64,000 bases of DNA, taken from contig NZ_LMJW01000015.1 of the NCBI RefSeq assembly GCF_001429505.1, positions 1 through 64,000 on the forward strand, written 5' to 3'. The notes under the pieces were generated by a model. The model had not been told where the DNA came from, did not search any database, and worked only from the letters and a program-made list of their open reading frames with translations. This DNA is from Allobosea sp. Root483D1 (GTDB taxonomy: Bacteria > Pseudomonadota > Alphaproteobacteria > Rhizobiales > Beijerinckiaceae). The position numbers and the translations under genes are program-made. Position 1 is the first letter of the stretch; every line of letters starts with the position of its first letter. Below are positions 7,272 to 16,507 of this stretch, piece after piece.

Positions 7272-7858
7272 CGGCATCGCGGCCTGGTACGGTGGCGTAC
7301 GAAACTGCCCTGGACGTAACCCGGGCATGGTTAGTTGCGACGTTGTCCCGAGGGCATCATTCACACAAGCTTCGGCGATGCTGGCGATACTCGACACCTG
7401 CGCCGCGTCCGAGGATGTAGCGGATCGCGGCGGCGAGGCGATCTTCAGCCTGCACTGCCCCAGGATTCTCATTAGAGCCGGCACCCGGTTGCTATCCCAG
7501 CCGGGCCGTTACAATCGAACTGCTTTTCGCTATCGAGGCGTCCGTTTTCGATTTTCATAGAAAATTTCATCTGGGATCATTTTTGATATCAAGATTTATG
7601 AAAAGGGTCAGCAAAAGCCGTTTTCAGAAGCCGTGACTGCTTTTCATGGCAGGCGCCTGCCGGAAAGAGGACGCGCTTAGCGATACGTCTTCGGAACTGA
7701 TCAACCGAGCGCTTCCGACCAAGGCGGCGGCGTCATCAATGGGGCGGCGTTGACCAGCAAGGGCTGCGATCGGATCGTGCCGGTCATCTGAGAAGCACAA
7801 CAATAATCCGTACCCGAGACTCACAGGCTCGAAAGGCCGTCGATTGCTCACGAACTCC
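7272..7858. other. Gene-free stretch
   Basis: About 590 bases with no supportable gene. The section around 7550-7620 is unusually AT-rich for this window (TTTCATAGAAAATTTCAT and similar), possibly a promoter region or a remnant of foreign DNA. A 110-codon minus frame at 7624-7956 overlaps the exonuclease gene and has no recognisable sequence. Confidence 0.3.
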
Positions 7859-8605
7859 TCAGAGCAGCTTCGCTTGGGCGACTTCGACCGGGGCGGGTAG
7901 TTGAATTTCGCGCCGCCCAAGTTCGGCCCGGGCAGTGAAGCGGATATCGGCGTCACGGTTCGTAGCCAACTCGTTCAGCGCAGCGAGATTCAACTGATCC
8001 CAACCTTTGCCGCGTTCCGGGCCGGCCGGCACGCGCGGCAATAGAGCGGGCTGGCTGCTCCAGGCCATCAGTTGGTCTAGCGATGCTTGGTTTAACATGT
8101 CTCGGAGGTGATGTGCCGTAACATAGGCGTCAGGCATCGCGCGGTGAGCGGGCAGCCCAATCTCATGGACGAGCCCCTCGGGCTTGCGTTGATAACGAAG
8201 CATCTGGTTTGAGAACCGGTGCAGATGCGGCCAAAGCCGCAAGGCGCATTTCCAAGTACAAATCCACTGGACCCCTGCAGTCAGGCTGGGCCGACAGTAG
8301 CGCTGCTCGAATGCGGCACGATGCGCCGCCAGAGCCACAACCCCGCTGGCAGGCTTCAGGACGGGAGGGGCGACTTCCTTCCAGAACGGCGCGCCGATGA
8401 CGTCCTCATCCCGGATGTGATGCACCGCCATTGTGTCCGGGGAGATCGGCCTGCCAGGATTCACCAGGAGCGCGCCGCGCTCCTCGGTCACTTGCCATCG
8501 GCCATCGACATCCACAGAGACGTCCTGCCATCCAATCTCGCAGACGTCTTGGGGGCCATCACCGGCGGTCTCGAGGTCGATCACTCGCACGCGTTGGTTA
8601 AGCAT
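7859..8605 (-). CDS. DnaQ-like 3'-5' exonuclease domain protein, 248 aa
   Basis: RNase T/DnaQ-fold exonuclease. ExoI motif VIDLETAGDG carries the DxE pair at residues 10 and 12; ExoII-like AAHRAAFEQRY; ExoIII HRAMPDAYVTAHHL with the conserved His and Asp. The C-terminal ~70 residues (after LDQLMAWSSQPALLP) are a family-specific tail with LNELATNRDADIRFTARAELGRRE. The usual ExoII Asp appears as Glu (FE), so activity may be altered. The gene starts 73 bases after dnaE2 on the same strand and is plausibly part of the SOS transcript. As DnaE2 has no exonuclease of its own, a processing or editing partner role is an attractive inference. Confidence 0.85.
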   Translation of the reverse strand: MLNQRVRVIDLETAGDGPQDVCEIGWQDVSVDVDGRWQVTEERGALLVNPGRPISPDTMAVHHIRDEDVIGAPFWKEVAPPVLKPASGVVALAAHRAAFEQRYCRPSLTAGVQWICTWKCALRLWPHLHRFSNQMLRYQRKPEGLVHEIGLPAHRAMPDAYVTAHHLRDMLNQASLDQLMAWSSQPALLPRVPAGPERGKGWDQLNLAALNELATNRDADIRFTARAELGRREIQLPAPVEVAQAKLL

Positions 8606-8678
8606 GGACCAAAGATCAGCACTCCTCCTGGCCGGCGCAAGTCAGGAGCGATGCGTTGCTGCATGCGCGTTGATGCAT

Positions 8679-11600
8679 TCACCGAAAGTCTCGCGTCTTC
8701 ACCTTGATGGTGTCGAGGTGCAGATCTGGGATGTAGATATCCCGGGTTCGCAGGCCTTTTGGCGGCAGGTCGCGCGGATCCGGTGTTGGCGAACCATGAT
8801 GAAACTCGTCGCCTCGACCGTGTGGCAGCGGGAAGGGACGATGCAGCTGTCCCACACCAGCAAGCTCCGCGGAGAAATCTGTGAGCCGTTGCGCGACGAG
8901 ATGCACGACCTCTCCCTCACGTTGTATGCGACCGCGAACGGAGATCATCCCGGCCGAAAGGATCGTCCGCCGGAAGCGTTCGAATACCTTTGGCCAGACG
9001 ACCAGGTTGGCGATGCCCGTCTCGTCCTCCAGCGTGATGAACATGACACCTTTTGCAGAGCCTGGGCGCTGCCGCACCAACACGATACCGGCGGCTTCAA
9101 GCCAACGACCGTCGCGAGCGTCCATAGCGGCCTGACAGCTGACAACACCCTTTTGGCGCAGATCGCCGCGGAGGAATGAGACCGGGTGATCGCCGAGCGT
9201 AAGCCCAATATGGCGATAGTCTTCGACCACTTCCCCGCCGGCCGCCATGGGTCTGAGAGTGACCGCCGGCTCTGGTGTCTCCTCGGCCAGTCGATCGGAG
9301 ACTGCGGCGAACAGCGGCAGCGGCTCGTCTCTCAGCACACGAATGGCCCATATCGCCTCGCGGCGCGCGAGCCCGAGGCTTGGCCGGAAGCCATCAGCCT
9401 CGGCAAGGTAGGTCAGAGCCGCGACGGGTATACGAGCGCGGCGCCAGAGATCCTCGATCGAAGAAAACCCGAGGCCAGCGCGGGCCGTGACAATCGCGGC
9501 AGCGTGTGCGTTCGAGAGCCCCTTCACCATGCGCAGTCCCAGTCGCACAGCCAACCGCGCTTCGTCGTTTGTCGGCTCTAAAGTGCAGTCCCACCGTGAC
9601 GCGTTTGCGCATATGGGGCGGACCTCGACACCGTGGTCGCGGGCGTCCCGTACGATCTGGGCAGGCGCGTAGAAGCCCATGGGCTGGCTGTTCAAGAGAG
9701 CAGCGCAGAACACGTCTGGATGCCAACACTTCAACCAAGCAGAGGCATAGGCGATCAGAGCGAAGGAGGCCGCGTGGCTCTCGGGAAAGCCATAACTTCC
9801 GAAGCCTTCGAGTTGGCGGAACGTCTGCTGGGCGAACTCGGCCTCGTAGCCGTTAGCGACCATACCCGCGACGAGCTTTTCCTTGAAGGCGGATACCCCG
9901 CCGGTGAATTTGAAGGTCGCCATGCTCTTGCGAAGCATGTCGGCCTCGCCAGGCGTGAAGCCGGCACACTCGATAGCCACCCGCATCGCCTGCTCCTGGA
10001 AGAGCGGCACACCGAGCGTCTTGCCGAGGACCTTTTCGAGCTCGGGTTTGGGATAGTGAACCGGCTCGCGTCCCTCCCGGCGCCGCAGGTACGGATGGAC
10101 CATGTCACCTTGTATCGGGCCCGGTCTGACGATCGCGACCTGGACGACGAGGTCGTAATAGGTGCGCGGCTTCAAGCGCGGGAGCATCGACATCTGCGCC
10201 CGGCTCTCGATCTGGAAAGTCCCGAGCGTGTCAGCCTTACGGATCATCGCGTAGGTACGAGGATCCTCGGCCGGGATCGAAGCCAGGTCGAGCTTGATGT
10301 CCTTGTGATCGGCCAGCAAGTCGAGGCCCCGCTTCATGCAGGTCAGCATGCCCAAGGCGAGGACATCGACCTTCATGAAGCGCAGTGCATCGATGTCGTC
10401 CTTGTCCCATTCAATGACCTGACGATCGACCATCGCTGCCGGCTCGATTGGGACGAGGTCGTCGAGTCGGTCATGCGTCAGCACGAAGCCGCCTGGGTGC
10501 TGGGACAGGTGCCGCGGAGCGCCTTGGAGCTGGCGGGCGAGATCCAAGGCGAGCCGAAGCCGGCGGTCGGTCAGGTTGAGGTTGAGCTCCTCGACATGCC
10601 GCTTCTCGACGCCTTCCTCCGACCAGGCCCAGACCTGCGATGAAAGAGTGCTGATAAGGTCCTCGGGCAGCCCCAGGGCCTTTCCGACATCGCGCAACGC
10701 ACCTTTGGTCCTATACCGAATGACCGTCGAGCAGAGTGCTGCATGGCTGCGGCCGTATGTATCGAACACCCACTGCATGACGATCTCGCGCCGCTCGTGT
10801 TCGAAATCGACATCGATGTCCGGCGGCTCCTTGCGCTCCTCCGAGACGAAGCGCTCGAAGAGGAGATCGTTGCGACTCGGGTCGATCGACGTGATGCCGA
10901 GCACGAAGCAGACGGCGGAGTTCGCGGCCGAGCCACGGCCCTGGCATAGGATGTCGCGCGAGCGAGCGAAGCGGACGATGGCGTTCACCGTCAAGAAGTA
11001 TGGTGCGTAGCCTAGCCGCTCGATCAGCGACAACTCATGATTCAGGCTCGCCTGGACGCTCTTCTCCAAGCCTTCCGGATAACGTTTCGCCGCACCCTCC
11101 CAGACCAGCCGTTCCAGGGTCTGCTGCGGCGTCAGCGTGGGATCGTCGCGCTCCTCCGGGTATTGATAAGCAAGTTCATCGAGCGAGAACCGGCAATGAT
11201 TGGCGATCTGGAGCGTCCGAGCCAGGGCTTCGGGATAGCGAGCAAACAGCCGGTGCATCTCCTCGGGCGGTTTCAAGTATCGATCGGCATGGCGCTCGCG
11301 CCGATCGCCCAGCGCGTCGATTGTGACGTTGTGTCGAATACAGGTGACGACGTCCTGCAGGATGCGCCGCGCCGGTTCGTGGAAGAGCACGTCGTTCGTT
11401 ACGACTGTCGGCACACGCATTTTGTTTGCGAGGTTCGACAGCTCGTGGAGACGGAGGTGATCGTTCGGTCGGCGCCGCAGCGACAGGGCAACATAGGCGC
11501 GGTCGCCAAATCCTTCCCGGAGCCGACGCAGGCGAAACGCGCAGTCCTCGTCGGCCAGGTCCGGCACCAAGATGGCAACAAGGCCATCGCCGTGCGCGAT

Positions 11601-11939
11601 GACATCTGACCAATCGAGATGGCAGCGGCCTTTGCCGCCCCGCTTCTTGCCGATGGAGAGCAGCCTGCAGAGCCGAGAATAGGCTGACCGGTCGGTGGGA
11701 TACACCAGGAGCGACATCCCGTCGGCCAGATCGAGGCGGCAGCCGACGATCAGCCTGACGCCGGTGGCCTTGGCCACCTCATGGGCGCGGACGATGCCGG
11801 CGAGCGAGTTGCGGTCCGCTACCGCCAGGGCCTCGATGCCGAGCAGGGCGCCCTGTGCAAATAGCTCTTCAGCCGAAGAGGCGCCGCGCAGGAAGCTGAA
11901 ATGGCTGGTGACCTGGAGCTCTGCATAACGGGCGCTCAT
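8679..11939 (-). CDS. dnaE2: Error-prone DNA polymerase DnaE2, 1086 aa
   Basis: C-family polymerase of the DnaE2/ImuC type, the translesion polymerase of the ImuA-ImuB-DnaE2 mutasome. The N-terminal PHP domain begins [21 protein letters not shown]; the polymerase core shows [19 protein letters not shown] and the catalytic [13 protein letters not shown] acidic motif (about residues 375-390). [24 protein letters not shown] and a C-terminal OB-fold region ([20 protein letters not shown]) follow. Length is normal for the family. Its start overlaps the imuB stop by four bases. It is expected to be LexA-controlled through the box upstream of imuA. It acts at the replication fork through ImuB and the beta clamp. 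Confidence 0.97.
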   Translation of the reverse strand: MSARYAELQVTSHFSFLRGASSAEELFAQGALLGIEALAVADRNSLAGIVRAHEVAKATGVRLIVGCRLDLADGMSLLVYPTDRSAYSRLCRLLSIGKKRGGKGRCHLDWSDVIAHGDGLVAILVPDLADEDCAFRLRRLREGFGDRAYVALSLRRRPNDHLRLHELSNLANKMRVPTVVTNDVLFHEPARRILQDVVTCIRHNVTIDALGDRRERHADRYLKPPEEMHRLFARYPEALARTLQIANHCRFSLDELAYQYPEERDDPTLTPQQTLERLVWEGAAKRYPEGLEKSVQASLNHELSLIERLGYAPYFLTVNAIVRFARSRDILCQGRGSAANSAVCFVLGITSIDPSRNDLLFERFVSEERKEPPDIDVDFEHERREIVMQWVFDTYGRSHAALCSTVIRYRTKGALRDVGKALGLPEDLISTLSSQVWAWSEEGVEKRHVEELNLNLTDRRLRLALDLARQLQGAPRHLSQHPGGFVLTHDRLDDLVPIEPAAMVDRQVIEWDKDDIDALRFMKVDVLALGMLTCMKRGLDLLADHKDIKLDLASIPAEDPRTYAMIRKADTLGTFQIESRAQMSMLPRLKPRTYYDLVVQVAIVRPGPIQGDMVHPYLRRREGREPVHYPKPELEKVLGKTLGVPLFQEQAMRVAIECAGFTPGEADMLRKSMATFKFTGGVSAFKEKLVAGMVANGYEAEFAQQTFRQLEGFGSYGFPESHAASFALIAYASAWLKCWHPDVFCAALLNSQPMGFYAPAQIVRDARDHGVEVRPICANASRWDCTLEPTNDEARLAVRLGLRMVKGLSNAHAAAIVTARAGLGFSSIEDLWRRARIPVAALTYLAEADGFRPSLGLARREAIWAIRVLRDEPLPLFAAVSDRLAEETPEPAVTLRPMAAGGEVVEDYRHIGLTLGDHPVSFLRGDLRQKGVVSCQAAMDARDGRWLEAAGIVLVRQRPGSAKGVMFITLEDETGIANLVVWPKVFERFRRTILSAGMISVRGRIQREGEVVHLVAQRLTDFSAELAGVGQLHRPFPLPHGRGDEFHHGSPTPDPRDLPPKGLRTRDIYIPDLHLDTIKVKTRDFR

Positions 11940-13459
11940 CCGAACACCCCGTGCAGGAACCAGCGATGCGAACCCGTCGCGACGTCTTCACCGTCGCCGG
12001 CTCGGTAGAGCCAATAGCGCTCGCCAGCGTCATCCTCGACCCGGAAGTAGTCGCGGACGGCAACCATTTCTGCTTCCCGTTTCCACCATTCGCCGAACAC
12101 GCGCTCCGGTCCGTCCGCTCGTCGGACACGCCGGCGGACGCCGCGCCAACTGAACCAGGCTGGCGGGTGATCCGGCAGCAGGGCCATCGTCTCCACCGGC
12201 TCGGGACGCGGCAGCAATCGCGTCGGACGAGGCCAGTGCCCCGGCCATGTGGCTCCCGCGTCCTCTGCAAGCGCCGCAACCCGACGCACCGATCGCTCTG
12301 GCACATCGCTGGCAACCGGGGCCAATCTGTAGACGGCTCTTTCTCCAACCCTGTTGGCCAGGATATCGATAAGATCGGAGACGTCGGGGCCGATTTCCTC
12401 GACAAGTGAGCTGGTCGTCTGCTTCCGTTCGAGCGGCTCTGCCAGTGTTGCAGCGAGCGTCATGATCTCGATCCCGAAGCCAGGCTCAATCGTATCGACC
12501 TTCTCACAGAGCAGCCGCGTCAATCGCCTCACATCGCAGACTGGTCTGGCGAGCCCGACCCGGATCGTCTGAAGGCCGCGGTCGACGCGGTGGCAGATGA
12601 GATCAAGCCGGCGAGCGCCGAGACCACGTTGTTCGAGGCGATCGCAAAGCTGTGCGGCGAGCTTGGCGATGTTGCGGGTAATGGTCTCTGGCGCGCCGAT
12701 CGGTTCGGCAAAGGCGCGGCGAGCCTCGATCAAATCCTGTGGCTTGACCGCGACGATTGGTTCGCCGAGTTCGCCGAGGGCCTGCGCTAGCCGGCGGGCG
12801 ATCTCGGGCCCAAACCGCAGGATTAGTGCAGATCGCGGCTGGGAAATCAGATCCCCTGCTGTCTCAAAGCCCAGGACCCGCAGATCAGCCGAGATCTGCG
12901 CAGGAATGCGAAGGCATTCCAAAGGAAGTGAGGCTATCGGCACAGTTCCATGACCGGGGGGAACCACGACCGTCGGGTGCGCGACAAAACGCGCAAGAGC
13001 ATGGGCAGCGCCCCAAGTGTCGGCGATCGCCGCCCTGGCCTCCACGCCCGACAAGGCGAGGCGACCGACGATCGCCTCGAGCATATCCGCTTCGCCGCCG
13101 TGAAGGTGATCGGCGCCTGTCGTGTCGATGACGATGCCATGCGGCGGATCGGGCGCCACGATCGGAGCCACACGCTGATGCAGCCAGATCGCCAGCCGCT
13201 CCAGTTCCTGAGCGTCGGCCGCAAAATCGGCCTCTTCCAGCACAAGGCCCGGTATGATCGCCTGCGCTTTCGTGGCCGGCATGCCGACACGAAGCCCTGC
13301 GGCGCGGGCACCAGCATTAGCCGCTTGCACCAACCTCCTGCTTGCATCGCGAGCGATAAGGACGAGCGGAACCTCAGGCGGAGGCGCCGCGTCGCCAACT
13401 GCCCGCCGAAATCGATCTATCGACCAGTTCGGCAGGAAGACCGAGACGACCCGTGTCAT
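11936..13459 (-). CDS. imuB: ImuB, Y-family polymerase-like mutasome protein, 507 aa
   Basis: Y-family polymerase-related ImuB, the hub that links DnaE2 to the beta clamp and ImuA. The N-terminus [14 protein letters not shown] lacks the catalytic acidic residues of active Y polymerases, as is normal for Imu[23 protein letters not shown] follows, and the central part has the little-finger-like region. The ATG at 13459 is chosen because homologues begin at M(T)[10 protein letters not shown]; the coding frame is open to 13540, inside imuA. It overlaps imuA by 86 bases and dnaE2 by four, indicating tight translational coupling. Confidence 0.95.
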   Translation of the reverse strand: MTRVVSVFLPNWSIDRFRRAVGDAAPPPEVPLVLIARDASRRLVQAANAGARAAGLRVGMPATKAQAIIPGLVLEEADFAADAQELERLAIWLHQRVAPIVAPDPPHGIVIDTTGADHLHGGEADMLEAIVGRLALSGVEARAAIADTWGAAHALARFVAHPTVVVPPGHGTVPIASLPLECLRIPAQISADLRVLGFETAGDLISQPRSALILRFGPEIARRLAQALGELGEPIVAVKPQDLIEARRAFAEPIGAPETITRNIAKLAAQLCDRLEQRGLGARRLDLICHRVDRGLQTIRVGLARPVCDVRRLTRLLCEKVDTIEPGFGIEIMTLAATLAEPLERKQTTSSLVEEIGPDVSDLIDILANRVGERAVYRLAPVASDVPERSVRRVAALAEDAGATWPGHWPRPTRLLPRPEPVETMALLPDHPPAWFSWRGVRRRVRRADGPERVFGEWWKREAEMVAVRDYFRVEDDAGERYWLYRAGDGEDVATGSHRWFLHGVFG

Positions 13460-14126
13460 CGCATGCCTCCACCTCAAAATCCGCACTTTCGCCCGCTCGG
13501 GCTCTGATAAGCTCCACCAGCCAGCGATGCCGTCCGACACCAGCTACAGGCAGGGCGGTGGATGGGAGCACCGACACTCGCCACCGCGTCATGGCTGCGG
13601 TCGGCTGTCCGAAGTCAGAGGCATCGACTTCCCGTCGCCATCGCCGCAGGGCAATTCCAATGGCGCCGGTTCCTTCGGCAGCGAGCTGCAACCGCCGTGA
13701 CGCTGTCATCGAAAGACGGGCGACTTCTCCAATGACGGAGCCAAGACCACCATGGCGGAGGCCTTCCTCCATGCAGGCGAGGACGGTTTTATCGTCGCCC
13801 GCTTCGACATAGATCACCCGGTCGGGAACGAGTCCGGCTTGAGCCAATGCAGGTGCAAAAAGATCGGCGCGGCTCAGGCACCAGAGAACCTTCCCGGCAC
13901 TGCGGGCTGCAACACCTGCGCTGAACAGTGCGGCCGCCGCCCCATCGATCGCACCATTTCCGCCACCAGCAACCTCATGGAGAGCGCCGACAGCCAATCC
14001 GCCTCCTGGCAGACGGCCATCTACCGCAGCGATGCCAAAAGGCAGAACTTTTCTTCCTCGCGCACTACGCCCCTCGAGTCTCACGATTTGGTCGCGCAAG
14101 GACTGAAAAATCGGCTCTGGCCGCAA
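13374..14126 (-). CDS. imuA: ImuA, RecA-like mutasome protein, 250 aa
   Basis: ImuA of the SOS mutagenesis cassette, a RecA/SulA-related protein. The RecA-like start LPFGIAAVDGRLPGGGLAVGALHEVAG is clear, followed by VLWCLSRADLFAPALAQAGL and VIYVEAGDDKTVLACMEEGLRHGGLGSVIGE. The last 86 bases overlap the start region of imuB in another frame. It is the first gene of imuA-imuB-dnaE2, with a LexA box 30 bases upstream of its ATG. Partners are ImuB and RecA. Confidence 0.93.
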   Translation of the reverse strand: MRPEPIFQSLRDQIVRLEGRSARGRKVLPFGIAAVDGRLPGGGLAVGALHEVAGGGNGAIDGAAAALFSAGVAARSAGKVLWCLSRADLFAPALAQAGLVPDRVIYVEAGDDKTVLACMEEGLRHGGLGSVIGEVARLSMTASRRLQLAAEGTGAIGIALRRWRREVDASDFGQPTAAMTRWRVSVLPSTALPVAGVGRHRWLVELIRARAGESADFEVEACDDTGRLGLPAELVDRSISAGSWRRGASA

Positions 14127-14155
14127 CTTGAAGGACCTGCTGTTTGCTGCGAAAT

Positions 14156-14170
14156 GTTCTCTTTATGTTC
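14156..14170 (-). promoter_or_regulatory. LexA (SOS) box
   Basis: GTTC-TCTTTAT-GTTC on the plus strand (GAAC-N7-GAAC on the minus) is the alphaproteobacterial LexA operator. It lies 30-44 bases before the imuA ATG and so controls the mutasome. It is also about 145 bases from the divergent gene at 14314. Confidence 0.9.
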
Positions 14171-14313
14171 TCCTTCAAGTGCCGAGAGTCAATCGTGCTT
14201 TTTTAAGCGAGATCCTCAATGCGGACACCTAGGACGCGCAGACTGAAACGGCCGATCTGGCCGGAACTCATTTTCCAGCCTCCAGTTAGCTTCATGCAAC
14301 AGAGCCCAAAGCC

Positions 14314-14931
14314 TTGAGCACCTCGGGTAAATTGGTCAGTGAATGGCCGCTCCCATCGATCACCACGCTTGGATCGGCTGTGCGGGCGAAGGGGATCGAG
14401 CGCGAACTCAGGCGCCGGCTGCCTTGGCCGACGAAAAAGTTTCTCACGGTCGAAGCCGGGAGTGCCATCTTGCGTATGCCCGACGCGTATAGTGAAGACT
14501 TTGAAGCTGCTTCCGCCACGATCGCTCAGGCGCTTCTCAGCATCACTGACTTGCCTGTGCTCCCAAGCGAAGCAGAGGACATCCTTTCGATCTCCTCTCG
14601 CGAGCGACATAAGTGGATGAATGATGGCCGCCTGAAGAGCGCAGGTACGCGCACGGTCAAGCTGCGGGGGCGCGCCAAGGCAGTCACCTTTCACGTCTTC
14701 GAGCCCGATCACATCGAACACATTCTCGATGGTGGTTTGACCGAGGTCTGGCGAGAAGAGGACGTTGAAGCGCTGGCCGAGAACCGCCGCCGAGCTGCTG
14801 GCAAAGCGGCCCTGACGCGAGCTGGCAAGCGGCAAGCTAGACCAACAAACGTTGCCAGGACCTCGAACCAGGAAACTGAGCCGGAGTTGGAAGGTTGGGA
14901 GGAGTTCGCCAAGAAAGGGCTTCTGCGCTGA
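14314..14931 (+). CDS. Unknown protein divergent from the SOS cassette, 205 aa
   Basis: I do not recognise this family. The product begins at a TTG (14314) with weak upstream signal, so the true start is uncertain. It contains EAGSAILRMPDAYSEDF, a helical middle with SSRERHKWMNDGRLKSAG that resembles a small DNA-binding or MerR/excisionase-like helix-turn-helix (about residues 90-130: ISSRERHKWMNDGRL then VTFHVFEPDHIEHIL), and a basic C-terminal helix (ALAENRRRAAGKAALTR). The HTH reading is inference. It is transcribed away from imuA with the LexA box between them and converges with the broken RES toxin gene. Confidence 0.7.
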   Translation: MSTSGKLVSEWPLPSITTLGSAVRAKGIERELRRRLPWPTKKFLTVEAGSAILRMPDAYSEDFEAASATIAQALLSITDLPVLPSEAEDILSISSRERHKWMNDGRLKSAGTRTVKLRGRAKAVTFHVFEPDHIEHILDGGLTEVWREEDVEALAENRRRAAGKAALTRAGKRQARPTNVARTSNQETEPELEGWEEFAKKGLLR

Positions 14932-15006
14932 TTCCAGAGCGTCGCGGTCATCCGGGTCTGACCACCCGCTGCAGCGTGCCAGCTTGAGCTCGAGGCTGAG
15001 CGCGGA

Positions 15007-15258
15007 TCAGCGTCGGAGATCGACGAGATTTTCCAACGTATAGGAGCATATCGTGCACGGCGGCAGGAAGGGAGACGTCTGTTGGTACTCCCGCAACGCC
15101 GTCACCTCGTCGAGCGCCAGATAGAGCGCTTCGACCCTCTCTCGATTGAAGCGGCCACCCTTGAGAGCTGCGCCTGCACCGCTTGTTGGTCGAGTGGCCC
15201 ATTCTGGTGTGTGAGCACGGTAGACCAAGGTGCCTGCCGGAAAATCCTTGAGGATCAA
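15007..15258 (-). pseudogene. RES-domain toxin, C-terminally truncated, 83 aa left
   Basis: The sequence is the N-terminal half of a RES toxin (NAD+ phosphorylase/ADP-ribosyl-type toxin): PAGTLVYRAHTPEWA with the conserved Arg, GGRFNRERVEALYLALDEVTALREYQQTSPFLPPCTICSY with the conserved Tyr and Glu. Full RES domains run to about 150-230 residues; here translation stops right after NLVDLRR, and the codons beyond do not resemble the family C-terminus. The ATG overlaps the antitoxin stop (4 bases), the usual antitoxin-toxin order. The toxin is probably inactive. Confidence 0.75.
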
Positions 15259-15626
15259 CCGACAAACCCCGAGCTTACAGACTCGAGATAGTCGATCGCA
15301 TCGTCGGTTCGTCCTTCCGTGACCAACTGCAAGATGGTCTTATGTCGGAAGGTTGGGATCGGAGCGTTCTTGATGAGAAAGAGCGCACGGTCCTGATTGG
15401 GCTCTACGACAGACATGGCTGACAGGACCCGCATCAAGTCACGGAGAGCCGCCTGCAACTTGGGCGTATTCGGGTGCGTCCGGATCGTGTTGCGGTGAAC
15501 TGACGCGATCGCGGCGAGATCCTGGAGCTGTAGACCAAACAAATCGGCAACGCCTGGTGCCGAGAGATCAGAGGTCCCGGGCCGATGGACAGACTCCAAC
15601 ACCTCGGGAAGCGCGAGTGCGGGCAT
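15255..15626 (-). CDS. Xre/MbcA/ParS-like antitoxin (DUF2384 type), 123 aa
   Basis: Antitoxin partner of the RES gene. The N-terminal part holds a helix-turn-helix-like segment (VADLFGLQLQDLAAIASVHRNT), and the C-terminal ~50 residues hold the DUF2384-like region (FLIKNAPIPTFRHKTILQLVTEGRTDDAIDYLESV), which normally blocks the toxin active site. AGGAG precedes the ATG. It is presumably self-regulating: ACGCAC occurs twice in the 45-55 bases upstream (around 15662-15680), a possible operator. Intact although its toxin is truncated. Confidence 0.75.
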   Translation of the reverse strand: MPALALPEVLESVHRPGTSDLSAPGVADLFGLQLQDLAAIASVHRNTIRTHPNTPKLQAALRDLMRVLSAMSVVEPNQDRALFLIKNAPIPTFRHKTILQLVTEGRTDDAIDYLESVSSGFVG

Positions 15627-15918
15627 GGGTATCTCCTGCCAAAAGAGCGCCCGCTCAATCTACGCACATTGCACGCACTTTTCGAGCATCGGAGAATTTG
15701 GCGTCGTCCGAGCCCCACCCGATGCCCGAGACTTCAATTACGGAGACCCGAGCTGCATCAACGCTGCGCGATAGCTCGGATCGTTGTAGAGCGGGACCAG
15801 ATCGCATCCCCGTAGCTGATCTCGACCAGTTGCGTTCTTGTTTCCTACTAGAATGGTGAGCCGTGCAGGCCGCAGCTACATCCCGGCCTGCGTCCGCCCG
15901 GCCAGTCGGAATTCCGGA
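15627..15918. other. Intergenic region, no gene seen
   Basis: About 290 bases between the antitoxin promoter and the 3' end of the Rrf2 gene. Frames here are arginine-rich shadows. Apart from the repeated ACGCAC near 15662-15680 nothing is supportable. Confidence 0.3.
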
Positions 15919-16338
15919 TCACGCCGCAGAGATTGCCCGCTCGGCAATGGTCGAGAGCTTAAGCCTCGCCAGCTCCTCATGTAAGGTGAGCTCTGCGCGG
16001 CCGAACGCCTCAAGCAGAGCGGCATTCGTGGCGCGCTCGACCGGGCAGGAGGGGTGATCCTCCGACACGCCAGCGGATAGAAGCGGCCCTTCATCCAACG
16101 CCTTCTGCACGTCGAGCACAGTCAATTCATCCAGGGGCTGCAGCAGGATCCAGCCCCCTCCGCGACCGCCCTCTGAATTCACGATGCCCTTGCGCTTCAG
16201 GGCTCCCATCGTCCGACGCACGACGACGGGATTGGTGTTCAACATCTTGGCGATGGTTTCCGATGTCTCTCGTCCGCCCAATAATCCCATGTGAATGAGC
16301 ACATGGAGCATCCGTGCCAGGCGGCTGTCCCGTTTCAT
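15919..16338 (-). CDS. Rrf2-family transcriptional regulator, 139 aa
   Basis: Winged-helix Rrf2 regulator: SRLARMLHVLIHMGLLGGRETSETIAKMLNTNPVVVRRTMGALKRKGIV is the DNA-binding domain, followed by the family's SEGGRGGGWILL wing. Only one cysteine (SCPVE) is present in the segment where iron-sulfur Rrf2 members have three, so this is a YwnA-like, possibly redox or ligand-sensing member rather than IscR. Start MKRDSRLAR at 16338 is chosen; upstream in-frame codons run into an operator. Two GTAA-N9-TTAC palindromes sit between it and the divergent hydrolase gene, so it probably represses both itself and that gene. Confidence 0.9.
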   Translation of the reverse strand: MKRDSRLARMLHVLIHMGLLGGRETSETIAKMLNTNPVVVRRTMGALKRKGIVNSEGGRGGGWILLQPLDELTVLDVQKALDEGPLLSAGVSEDHPSCPVERATNAALLEAFGRAELTLHEELARLKLSTIAERAISAA

Positions 16339-16354
16339 CCGGATCTCCGTAAAT

Positions 16355-16373
16355 CGTAACAATTATTGTTACG
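16355..16373. promoter_or_regulatory. Palindromic operator 1 (probable Rrf2 site)
   Basis: CGTAACAATTATTGTTACG is a perfect palindrome around a single central T, 17 bases upstream of the Rrf2 start. Confidence 0.7.
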
Positions 16374-16396
16374 CATCCTTGACGCCGCGCGTTTCT

Positions 16397-16413
16397 GTAA
16401 CTTATAAAATTAC
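16397..16413. promoter_or_regulatory. Palindromic operator 2 (probable Rrf2 site)
   Basis: GTAACTTATAAAATTAC keeps the GTAA-N9-TTAC arrangement of operator 1 with its centre 41 bases away, i.e. about four DNA turns on the same face. It lies on the side of the epoxide-hydrolase-like gene. Confidence 0.6.
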
Positions 16414-16507
16414 GGAATAACGATATCGAAGCGCGACACGTATATCAGCTGGCGTGCGGACGGCGACATGTCCGATGTCCGCAATATGAATTGATGCGCG
16501 GGACACA

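Noticed and set aside
7624-7956. 110-codon minus-strand frame
   Set aside because: Overlaps the exonuclease 3' end, with no ribosome binding site and no similarity.
9633-10643. 336-codon plus-strand frame
   Set aside because: Antisense to dnaE2; no family features and composition typical of GC-rich shadow frames.
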